A stretch of DNA of 7,748 nucleotides, taken from positions 1-7,748 of the forward strand of contig CALMAP010000172.1 in the NCBI GenBank assembly GCA_937859825.1, read 5' to 3'. Source of the stretch: an uncultured Terriglobus sp. (GTDB lineage: Bacteria; Acidobacteriota; Terriglobia; Terriglobales; Acidobacteriaceae). Positions 1 to 6,944 of this stretch are shown one piece after another. Below the pieces are notes generated by a model that did not search any database, was not told the origin of the DNA, and saw only the letters and a program-made list of their open reading frames with translations. The translations under genes and the position numbers were made by a program. Each line of letters starts with the position of its first letter. Within the stretch, counting starts at the first letter, position 1.

Positions 1-1
1 A

Positions 2-1750
2 CCCTGGTTTGTGCGCTACCTTTCGCGTGATGCGATGACCGGCGTTGCAGAGTGCGCGGCGATCTACCTGGCTGCACTGGTGCTGAGTTACGGGCTCGAG
101 TTCGTGCAGACCTACCTTATGCAGTGGACCGGCCAGCGCGTGATGTTCGACATGCGCTCGCAGATCTTTCGCCACCTGCAGCGCATGGACGTGAGCTTCT
201 ACGACAAGAATCCCGTGGGCCGCCTGGTCACCCGCGTGACCAGCGATGTGGACGCGCTGAATGAAATGTTCACCTCCGGCGTGCTCGCCATCTTTGAAGA
301 CATTTTCGTGCTCATCTTCATCGTGGCCATCATGCTGCGCATGAGCTGGGCGCTCGGGCTGCTTACCCTGGCGGTGCTACCGCTGATCATGTACATCACG
401 CGGCTCTTCCGCATTGCGGTGCGCAAGAGCTACCGGCTCATCCGGACGGCCATCGCGAAGATCAATGCCTATACGCAGGAACATGTCAGTGGCATGTCCG
501 TGGTGCAGTTGTTCAACGGCGAAGACCGAGCCTACCGCAACTTCGAGAAAATCAACGCCGAACACCGCGACGCCTACGTGGACCAGGTGCAGGCCTACTC
601 GCTCTACTACCCGGCGGTCGAGTTCCTTTCAACCTTTGCCATTGCCATGGTCATCTGGAAGGGTGGCCTGAGCGTGCTGCACGGCGCACCGTTTCTGGGT
701 AGCACCGTCACATTAGGCGTGCTGCTCGCGTTCATTCAGTACGCACAGCGTTTCTTCCGGCCCATTCAGGACCTGAGCGAGAAGTACAACATTCTGCAGG
801 CGGCAATGGCCGCATCGGAACGGGTCTTCTCGCTGATCGATACCGAACCGGCGATTGTTTCTCCCGAGGTGGCTGCGCCCGCCCCCGCAGTTGGCAATGG
901 TTCCGTGGAGTTTCGCGATGTGTGGTTCACCTACCAGACGCTTACCCCGGAGCAGGCCCTTGTGGTCGCCACCGCGACGCCGGAGCATTTGGCCGCCATG
1001 CCGGACGTGGAATGGATCCTGCGTGGCGTCTCCTTTTGCGTGGCGACGGATCAGACGGCCGCCATCGTCGGCCACACCGGAGCAGGTAAGACCACCATTA
1101 CGGCGCTGATGATGCGCTTTTATGACATCCAGCACGGCAGCATTCTGGTGGATGGCGTGGACGTGCGCGAGCAGCCGCTGGACCACCTTCGCCGGCGCTT
1201 CGGTGTGGTTCTTCAGGACGCCTTTCTTTTCACCGGGACTATCCGCAGCAACATCCGGCTCGGCACCGCTTCCATTACGGATGCGCAGGTTGAGCACGCC
1301 GCCGATGAGGTGAACGTGGGAGACTTTGTCCGCATGCTGCCGAATGGCTTCGACTCCGAGGTGCATGAGCGTGGTGCCACGCTCTCAACGGGGCAGAAAC
1401 AGCTCATCAGCTTTGCGCGCGCGCTGGCGCACAGGCCGGCGATCCTGATCCTGGATGAGGCGACCTCATCCGTAGATACCGAGACGGAGCTTCGTGTCCG
1501 GGCCGCGCTGGCGCGCATGATCACGGGCCGCACCTCGGTGGTGATTGCGCACCGGCTCTCCACGATTCAGCGCGCCAACCTTATTCTTGTCATGCACAAG
1601 GGCCAGCTTCGCGAGTCCGGAACGCACAACGAGCTGCTTGCCCGGCGCGGCCTCTACTGGAAGCTGTACCAGCTTCAGTACAAGGACCAGGAAGGTGTTG
1701 CACTGCCGCCGCCCTCACCCAGCATCGAGCTGCAACCGCAAGTTTCCTAA
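2..1750 (+). CDS. ABC exporter half-transporter (TMD-NBD fusion, MdlB/MsbA-like), 5' partial
   Basis: This is an inner-membrane ABC exporter with a fused membrane domain and ATPase domain, and probably works as a dimer. The frame is open to the left edge (Pro-Trp-Phe precede the GTG at 11), and the first membrane helix of the usual six is missing, so the true start lies upstream and the GTG is internal. Numbering from that GTG, hydrophobic segments lie near 13-35, 88-130, 201-222 and 230-248. The ATPase domain has A-loop Y308, Walker A GHTGAGKT (354-361), Q-loop Q402, signature LSTGQ (458-462), Walker B ILILDE (478-483), D-loop SSVD and H-loop H514. The catalytic Glu is present, so it should be active. 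The LSTGQ/SSVD style resembles the MdlB (COG1132) group. About 20 extra residues (roughly 310-331) sit between the A-loop and Walker A, and the C-terminus ends in a proline-rich tail. lpxB follows after 31 nt, which suggests but does not prove a lipid substrate. Confidence 0.93.
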   Translation, partial: PWFVRYLSRDAMTGVAECAAIYLAALVLSYGLEFVQTYLMQWTGQRVMFDMRSQIFRHLQRMDVSFYDKNPVGRLVTRVTSDVDALNEMFTSGVLAIFEDIFVLIFIVAIMLRMSWALGLLTLAVLPLIMYITRLFRIAVRKSYRLIRTAIAKINAYTQEHVSGMSVVQLFNGEDRAYRNFEKINAEHRDAYVDQVQAYSLYYPAVEFLSTFAIAMVIWKGGLSVLHGAPFLGSTVTLGVLLAFIQYAQRFFRPIQDLSEKYNILQAAMAASERVFSLIDTEPAIVSPEVAAPAPAVGNGSVEFRDVWFTYQTLTPEQALVVATATPEHLAAMPDVEWILRGVSFCVATDQTAAIVGHTGAGKTTITALMMRFYDIQHGSILVDGVDVREQPLDHLRRRFGVVLQDAFLFTGTIRSNIRLGTASITDAQVEHAADEVNVGDFVRMLPNGFDSEVHERGATLSTGQKQLISFARALAHRPAILILDEATSSVDTETELRVRAALARMITGRTSVVIAHRLSTIQRANLILVMHKGQLRESGTHNELLARRGLYWKLYQLQYKDQEGVALPPPSPSIELQPQVS

Positions 1751-1781
1751 GCTCTGCGGCACGCAACGCTAAACTGAACCC

Positions 1782-2957
1782 ATGCGCGCCGACCCGCTCG
1801 TCTTTCTTTCCGCAGGCGAGGCCTCAGGAGACCACTATGGCGCGGAGTTGATTGCACCCTTGCGCGCGAAACTCCCACAGGCCCGCTACACCGGTCTGGG
1901 TGGAACAGCGATGCAGGCTGCGGGCCAGCAACGCGTCGTCCGCGCAGAAGACGTTGCAGTCATGGGCATTACCGAAATCCTCCGTCACGTCCCGCGTATC
2001 CTGCGCAGCTACTTCACACTGGTCCGGTCCATCCGTCGCAATCGGCCGGACGTGGCCGTTCTGATCGACTTTCCCGACGTGAATTTTCGTCTTGCAAAAC
2101 ACCTGAAGCGCATGGGCGTGCCTGTGATCTGGTTTGTCAGCCCGCAGCTCTGGGCATGGAAGCGAGGCCGCCTGCGCTGGGTACAGCACAGGGTCGCGAA
2201 GATGCTGACGGTCTTTCCGTTTGAAGAGCCGTTCTACCGTGCGCGCGGTGTCGATGCGGAGTTCGTCGGCCACCCACTCGTAGAGGCTGCTCTTCCCTCA
2301 GTTTCGCGCGAAGACTACGCCCGCTGGTACAACCTTGATCCCGTCAAGACCTGGGTCGCGCTCCTGCCGGGTAGTCGCCTCCCCGAACTTCGTGCAAACC
2401 TGCCCGCAATGCTCGCAGCCGCAAACCAGCTTGGCGGCGAGATGGAATACCTGGTGCCACTGGCACCCACGCTGCAGCCGGTCGACCTCGACACACTTGG
2501 CCTGCCACCGGGCACTGTCCGGCTCGTGCGTGACGCGCGCGCAGCCCTGCTGCACAGTCGCGCCGCCGTGGTTGCGAGCGGGACGGCCACGGTGCAGGCA
2601 GCCGTAATTGGCACACCGTTCGTTGTCGTCTACCGTGTCTCGAAGGCAACATTTCGTGCCGCGAAGCGCCTGGTCCGCTATCCCGCCGAGATCACCGCGC
2701 AAAAAGACGAGTACGGCAACCTGCCCGTCGCTATGCCAAACCTGATCGCCGGCAGGCGCGTTGTGCCGGAACTGCTGCAGGAGCAGTTCACACCGGAGAA
2801 CGTCGTCGCGGCACTGGAACTGCTGTTGCGGGACGGACCGGAACGACAATGCCAGATCTCAGACCTTGCCGAGGTACGGCGTCGCCTCCTGGTGGATGGT
2901 CCGGGTGCCATTGCACGGTTAAGTGACGCGGTTTTCGATGCGCTGCAAGCGCCTTGA
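1782..2957 (+). CDS. lpxB: Lipid-A-disaccharide synthase
   Basis: LpxB is a GT-B glycosyltransferase (GT19) that joins UDP-2,3-diacylglucosamine to lipid X (2,3-diacylglucosamine-1-phosphate), releasing UDP and giving the tetraacyl disaccharide of lipid A. It acts at the cytoplasmic face of the inner membrane. The 391-residue protein is full length for the family. Landmarks are SAGEASGD (10-17), IDFPDVN (95-101), SPQLWAWKRGR (120-130), FPFEEPFY (145-152), FVGHPL (161-166), LLPGSR (194-199), SGTATVQ (266-272) and MPNLIAG (318-324). The Asp of the FPDVN region (D96) and the Arg of LLPGSR (R199), which match conserved positions in characterised LpxB, are present. The usual Glu at the end of SGTAxxE is Gln here (Q272). 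The ATG start places SAGEASGD at the normal distance from the N-terminus; no strong Shine-Dalgarno precedes it. The short gap after the ABC gene suggests one operon. Confidence 0.97.
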   Translation: MRADPLVFLSAGEASGDHYGAELIAPLRAKLPQARYTGLGGTAMQAAGQQRVVRAEDVAVMGITEILRHVPRILRSYFTLVRSIRRNRPDVAVLIDFPDVNFRLAKHLKRMGVPVIWFVSPQLWAWKRGRLRWVQHRVAKMLTVFPFEEPFYRARGVDAEFVGHPLVEAALPSVSREDYARWYNLDPVKTWVALLPGSRLPELRANLPAMLAAANQLGGEMEYLVPLAPTLQPVDLDTLGLPPGTVRLVRDARAALLHSRAAVVASGTATVQAAVIGTPFVVVYRVSKATFRAAKRLVRYPAEITAQKDEYGNLPVAMPNLIAGRRVVPELLQEQFTPENVVAALELLLRDGPERQCQISDLAEVRRRLLVDGPGAIARLSDAVFDALQAP

Positions 2958-2969
2958 CGCACTTTGGGC

Positions 2970-2997
2970 CAGGGCTAATCCCCCGAGGGTTTCCCTG
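2970..2997 (+). terminator. Weak inverted repeat after lpxB, possible terminator
   Basis: CAGGG at 2970-2974 pairs with CCCTG at 2993-2997. Inside it CCC (2980-2982) can pair with GGG (2987-2989) around a 4-nt loop, with unpaired bases between the two stems. It begins 13 nt after the lpxB stop. There is no T-run directly downstream, so it is at best a weak intrinsic terminator and may be chance in GC-rich DNA. Confidence 0.2.
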
Positions 2998-3057
2998 CGT
3001 CTAATCTCTTGACATTAGGTTCCATCTGCGTCCGCACCCGTTCCCTACATCTCCCCA

Positions 3058-3063
3058 CGAGGA
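3058..3063 (+). promoter_or_regulatory. Ribosome binding site of the M1-like gene
   Basis: CGAGGA lies 4 nt before the ATG at 3068. This spacing favours 3068 over the out-of-frame ATG at 3064, and starting at 3068 gives a clean signal peptide. Confidence 0.6.
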
Positions 3064-3067
3064 ATGC

Positions 3068-5050
3068 ATGCCTTACCCTGTACGACTTCGAGCTGCCACC
3101 TTTCTCGCGCTCGCTGCCGCTCTTCCGCCGTCCGCTCTGGCACAGGCAAATCGTGCCAACATTCAGGTCACCGGCTACACCATCGACGCCGACCTCGCCC
3201 CCGCGGCCAACAAGCTGACCGCGACCGCACAGGTGACTGTTACGGCAACCGACGACCTCTCTACACCGGTTTTCGAGCTGAACAACGGCCTGCGCGTCAC
3301 GCGAATCACCGGGCAGGACGGCAAGCCCATTGACTCCGAGAGGAACGCGCGCAACTCCACCATCTCGCTGGCGCTGCCAAATGTAATGGGAAAGGGTTCC
3401 ACGGCTACCTTCACCTTTACCTACAACGGCATTCTCAATGGCTCCGACTCCAGCCCGGTGGAGGGCATCACGACGGCCGAGGTGGCCAATCCCATCTCGA
3501 CCTTGCTGTACCCCGGCCGCTGGTTCCAGATGGTGGGTCTCTTTACCAACCGCTTCACCATGAACCTGCACGTGCGCGTACCCGGGGACCAGACCGCGAT
3601 TGCCAGCGGCTTTACCGGCAAGAAGAGCGTGCCCGGCAACCGCACGGAGTTTGACTTTGCGTGGCCGAAACCCGGCTTCCCGGGAACGCTGATAACCGGC
3701 AAGTTCCTGCCAGTCATCCGGCCTGCGGGTGCATCGACCATCTCGCTCTACGTTCTGGAAGCGAACAAGGCCTCTGCCGCGGAGTATGGCGCGGTAGCCC
3801 AGCGTCAGCTTGAGTTCTTCACCACCACCTTCGGCCAGCCGGAAGCGAGCAAGCTGCAGATTGTGGAACTGCCCACCGACACCGTTTCTGCCACCTGGGC
3901 ACCGGAGATCGCCGGCATCTCTGGCAGCCGCATCGGCCAGAGCAACAGCTACCGCCTGCTGTCGAACACCATCGCGCGCCAGTGGTGGGGTTCCGAAATT
4001 TCCCCAGCCACGCTCGGCGACGCCTGGATCACGAACGGCATGTCCCGCTACGGCGAATTGATGTACCTGGAGGACTCCGCAGGCAAGACCGCCTTTCAGA
4101 ACACCCTGCCAGACATCGAAGCAGGCGCGCTGGCCTACGACACGGCACCGCTCAGTACGCTGACCCGCACCGACCCATTCTCTCCGCAGTTCCAGTCGGA
4201 GACCCTGGAGAAGGGCGCAATGATCTTTCATATGCTGCGCTACCAGATGGGCGATGAAAAATTCACGGCGTTCCTGCGCGGCCTGCTCTCGCAGTACATG
4301 GACAAACCGGTGCGGGGAGCCGACGTTGCCAGTGTGATCAAGGCGCAGGCCCCCAACATCAACACGGATGCCTTCTTTGCCCAGTGGATCGATGGCACAG
4401 GTGCACCCAACTTCGCGGATAAGTTCACGGTCTACCGTCTCGGCGGCAACAAGGGTTTCCGCGCGGTTGGTTCGATCTCGCAGGACCTTGACCTATTCCG
4501 GATGCCGGTCGATCTGCGCATCGAAACCGACGGCAAGACCGAGCAGCAGCGTATCGACGTAAGCGGCACCGACTCCAGCTACACGGTGGAGACTTTCGGA
4601 CGGCCGCGCAAGATCACCATCGACCCGGACAACTGGGTGCTGAAGACCACGCCCGACCTCGCCGTCCGCGTTGCCGTGTTGCGCGGGCAGCAGCTTGTCG
4701 CACAGGGTGACCTGATCGCCGCGCTCGCGGAGTATCAAAAGGCGCTGGACCAGAATAAGAATTCTTCACTTGCTCATTACCGCATTGCGGAGATCTTCTT
4801 TACCCAGCGCAACTATCAGTCCAGTGCGAACAGCTACCGCGACGCCCTGCGCGGCGACGGTGATCCCAAGTGGACGGAAGTCTGGAGCCACGTCGGGATC
4901 GGCCGCATCTTTGACCTGACCGGCCAGCGTGACCGCGCAGTCAACGAGTACCGGCTCGCCGTCCAGACCAACGACAACACGCAGGGTGCGGTTAATGAAG
5001 CACGAGCGCTGTTGCAGAAGCCATACAAGCGGACTGCCGCAGGCGAGTAA
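3068..5050 (+). CDS. Secreted M1-peptidase-like protein with C-terminal TPRs; predicted catalytically dead
   Basis: The 660-residue protein begins with a Sec signal peptide (basic residues to R8, hydrophobic 9-20, likely cleavage after SALAQA near 27), so it should act in the periplasm or be secreted. A beta-rich N-terminal domain (about 30-230) is followed by an M1-type gluzincin region. NTIARQWWG (300-308) aligns with the HExxHQWWG helix, and TNGMSRY (322-328) with NEGFAxY at the family spacing of 18 residues. LEKGAMIFHML (380-390), GDEKF (395-399) and FFAQWIDGTGAPNF (436-449) match later M1 landmarks. Three TPR-like repeats end the protein (about 532-563, 566-599, 605-637). Every zinc and catalytic position is changed: HExxH reads NTIAR, the third-ligand Glu is N323, and the YxKGA tyrosine is L380. 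No GxMEN motif is seen. Peptidase activity is therefore unlikely, and a scaffold or ligand-binding role is inferred. The next gene starts 21 nt downstream. Confidence 0.88.
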   Translation: MPYPVRLRAATFLALAAALPPSALAQANRANIQVTGYTIDADLAPAANKLTATAQVTVTATDDLSTPVFELNNGLRVTRITGQDGKPIDSERNARNSTISLALPNVMGKGSTATFTFTYNGILNGSDSSPVEGITTAEVANPISTLLYPGRWFQMVGLFTNRFTMNLHVRVPGDQTAIASGFTGKKSVPGNRTEFDFAWPKPGFPGTLITGKFLPVIRPAGASTISLYVLEANKASAAEYGAVAQRQLEFFTTTFGQPEASKLQIVELPTDTVSATWAPEIAGISGSRIGQSNSYRLLSNTIARQWWGSEISPATLGDAWITNGMSRYGELMYLEDSAGKTAFQNTLPDIEAGALAYDTAPLSTLTRTDPFSPQFQSETLEKGAMIFHMLRYQMGDEKFTAFLRGLLSQYMDKPVRGADVASVIKAQAPNINTDAFFAQWIDGTGAPNFADKFTVYRLGGNKGFRAVGSISQDLDLFRMPVDLRIETDGKTEQQRIDVSGTDSSYTVETFGRPRKITIDPDNWVLKTTPDLAVRVAVLRGQQLVAQGDLIAALAEYQKALDQNKNSSLAHYRIAEIFFTQRNYQSSANSYRDALRGDGDPKWTEVWSHVGIGRIFDLTGQRDRAVNEYRLAVQTNDNTQGAVNEARALLQKPYKRTAAGE

Positions 5051-5060
5051 TAGCACGGCA

Positions 5061-5064
5061 AAGG
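5061..5064 (+). promoter_or_regulatory. Weak ribosome binding site for the GTG-started glycosidase gene
   Basis: AAGG lies 7 nt before the GTG at 5072. An in-frame TGA (5069-5071) directly precedes that GTG, so no earlier start is possible in this frame. The GTG start leaves the twin-arginine motif six residues in, as expected for a Tat signal. Confidence 0.4.
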
Positions 5065-5071
5065 CGGTTGA

Positions 5072-6910
5072 GTGGAGCGACTTCCGGTAAGTCGGCGTGC
5101 GTTCGTTGGCGGCATTGCTGCTTTCGGCACAATCGCTCTTGCGCAGGGTTCGCAGCTCGTGGAACCTCTTCCTGAACCGCTGGCCGAGTTCAGCTACGAT
5201 CAGGTGCGCGTGCAGGGTCAGGCGCAACAGGCGCAGGCCGCGAATCTGACAGGCATTCTGCTCAATCTGAGCGACGATAGCCTCATGCGGCCCTATCGTG
5301 CCATGGCGGGCAGGGCTGCACCCGGTGTAAGCCTGGGCGGCTGGTACGAATGGAAGCCGGATTACGATCCGCACCATGACGATGCCGGCCTGGCCCCCGG
5401 CTCCACACTTGGCCAGTGGGTCTCTGCCATGGCGCGGTTCTCGGCTTCCGATGCTGCCAAGCGGACCCTGCTGGCGGAGCGCGCTCAGCGGCTTGTCATG
5501 CTGCTCCGAGACGAGATCGACCCGGCCTTCTTCGCGAAGACCCGCTTTCCCGCTTACACACTGGACAAACTCATAGGCGGCATGATCGATGCCAAACGCA
5601 TTCTGCAGGACGGGAATGCCTTGCCGGCGCTCGATCGCATCATGGATGCCGCACTGCCGTCGCTCCCGGGTCACGCAATAGACCGGGAAATCCAGTGGAA
5701 GCCTGGCGCTGACACGTCCTGGATGTGGGATGAGAGCTACACGCTGCCTGAGAACCTGCTGCTGGCAGCGGATAACGGCGCGGGCTCGCGCTACCGCGCA
5801 GCCGCTCTGACCTATCTGGATGACACCTCCTACTTTGCTCCCCTTGCACGTGGGGAAAACGCACTCGCCGACAAACACGCATACAGCTACGTGAACGCGC
5901 TTTGTTCAGCTGCGCAAATGTATCTCAGCACCGGCAGCAGGCAGCACCTGAAGGCAGCAGTTCACGGTTTCGATTTTTTGCAGTTGCAAAGCTTCTCAAC
6001 CGGTGGCTGGGGACCGGACGAACTGCTGAGAAAACCCGGCTACGACGACCTCTACAAGAGTCTGACCGCAAGCCACAACGGCTTTGAGACGCCGTGCGGC
6101 AGCTACGCCCACGCCAAACTCACACGTGCGCTGCTGCGTGCCACACGCGATGGCCAGTACGGCGACAGCATGGAACAGGTGCTGTTCAACACGACCATGG
6201 GCGCACTGCCCCTGCAGCCGGATGGCCGCTCTTTTTACAGCGCGGATTATAACGCCTCCGCAAAGCGGGTGTATTCCGTGCACCGCTGGCCCTGTTGCTC
6301 AGGCACCCTGCCGCAAGTGGTGGCCGACTATGGAATCAACAGCTACCTGCACGAACCCGGTGGCGTCTGGGTAAATCTCTATCAGCCGTCGGAACTGCGC
6401 TGGCGCGAGGGGGCTACCGCGGTGCTTCTAACGCAGGAGCATACCTACCCCATTACCGAGCAGATCAACCTGAGGCTGGCCGTTTCGCAGCCGTTGCAAC
6501 TGGCGCTCAGGTTGCGCATACCTGCCTGGGCTGAGCATGCCACGGTCACCGTGAATGGGAAAGCGGAGCTGCCACGAATCGAGAAGGGCTTCGCGATCGT
6601 CCTGCGCAAATGGCGCAATGGAGACGTCGTCACGCTCCGGCTACCCATGCGCCTGCGGCTTGAGGTACTGCCGACCAATGGCACGCCTCACCCGGATACA
6701 GCTTCTCTCATGCACGGCCCGCTGGTACTCTTTGCCGTGCGTCAGCCAGGCGAAGCCGCGCCCTTGCAGTTTTCACGGCAAGCCCTGCTGGATGCGGCCC
6801 GCAGCGGACCGGCGGAGTGGACAGTCCGTGACGGCGGAAGAACCTGCCGCTTCGTTCCCTTCACAGACGTCGGAGAGAACATCTATACGACCTACCTGAC
6901 CGTGACCTAA
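5072..6910 (+). CDS. Tat-exported DUF1680 / GH127-like glycoside hydrolase (putative beta-L-arabinofuranosidase)
   Basis: A 612-residue protein of the DUF1680 family, whose characterised GH127 members remove beta-L-arabinofuranose using a zinc-bound cysteine nucleophile. The N-terminus has a twin-arginine signal (SRRAF, 7-11; hydrophobic to ALA 22-24), so it should cross the membrane folded. An alpha/alpha-barrel-like region (about 50-430) is followed by a beta-rich domain (about 430-612, with IPAWAEHATVTVNGK at 483-497). Probable catalytic residues are E317 in GGWGPDE (acid/base by comparison with Bifidobacterium HypBA1), E339 and C342 in ETPCGSYAHAKLTR (339-352), and C408-C409 in RWPCCSG (405-411), where the first Cys would be the nucleophile. 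The metal motif is ExxC rather than the ExC of HypBA1. The substrate cannot be fixed from sequence; plant arabinan or glycoprotein sugars are candidates. It starts 21 nt after the M1-like gene, is probably co-transcribed with it, and ends 34 nt from a convergent gene. Confidence 0.87.
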   Translation: MERLPVSRRAFVGGIAAFGTIALAQGSQLVEPLPEPLAEFSYDQVRVQGQAQQAQAANLTGILLNLSDDSLMRPYRAMAGRAAPGVSLGGWYEWKPDYDPHHDDAGLAPGSTLGQWVSAMARFSASDAAKRTLLAERAQRLVMLLRDEIDPAFFAKTRFPAYTLDKLIGGMIDAKRILQDGNALPALDRIMDAALPSLPGHAIDREIQWKPGADTSWMWDESYTLPENLLLAADNGAGSRYRAAALTYLDDTSYFAPLARGENALADKHAYSYVNALCSAAQMYLSTGSRQHLKAAVHGFDFLQLQSFSTGGWGPDELLRKPGYDDLYKSLTASHNGFETPCGSYAHAKLTRALLRATRDGQYGDSMEQVLFNTTMGALPLQPDGRSFYSADYNASAKRVYSVHRWPCCSGTLPQVVADYGINSYLHEPGGVWVNLYQPSELRWREGATAVLLTQEHTYPITEQINLRLAVSQPLQLALRLRIPAWAEHATVTVNGKAELPRIEKGFAIVLRKWRNGDVVTLRLPMRLRLEVLPTNGTPHPDTASLMHGPLVLFAVRQPGEAAPLQFSRQALLDAARSGPAEWTVRDGGRTCRFVPFTDVGENIYTTYLTVT

Positions 6911-6944
6911 TACCCCGACGGTTGCAGGCATCGTGTACGCCGAC

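Larger units (their letters stand above)
2958..3067 (+). promoter_or_regulatory. Gap between lpxB and M1-like gene; possible promoter region
   Basis: This is the longest non-coding stretch in the window (110 nt) and lies where a new transcription unit would be expected to begin. A perfect TTGACA sits at 3009-3014, but no acceptable -10 hexamer follows at 15-19 nt spacing, so a standard sigma-70 promoter is not shown. CTAATC occurs twice (2975-2980 and 3001-3006), with no known meaning. The assignment as a regulatory region rests mainly on position. Confidence 0.25.

Noticed and set aside
713..1366. A 217-codon minus-strand frame opposite the ABC ATPase domain
   Set aside because: It is the shadow of a gene with complete Walker and signature motifs and has no domain of its own.
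1380..1400. LSTGQ instead of LSGGQ as a sign of a degenerate ATPase site
   Set aside because: The third position of this motif varies in active exporters, and Walker A, Walker B with its Glu, and the H-loop His are all intact.
3009..3014. Perfect TTGACA as a sigma-70 -35 box
   Set aside because: No acceptable -10 hexamer lies at 15-19 nt spacing, so it is kept only as a low-confidence note in the gap entry.
3064..3066. ATG at 3064 as start of a small gene
   Set aside because: It is out of frame with the M1-like protein, sits almost on top of the Shine-Dalgarno, and gives a low-complexity 89-residue product without features.
2975..4231. A 418-codon minus-strand open frame opposite the M1-like gene
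   Set aside because: The translation is Gly/Arg/Val-rich with no motif, and it mirrors a plus-strand gene with a signal peptide and clear family landmarks.
4766..5878. A 370-codon open frame on the minus strand spanning the end of the M1-like gene and the start of the glycosidase gene
   Set aside because: It lies antisense to two well-supported genes and its translation shows no recognisable domain. Long antisense frames are common in GC-rich coding DNA.
6911..6944. Bidirectional terminator between the convergent stops
   Set aside because: The 34-nt gap has no convincing stem-loop and no T-run on either strand.
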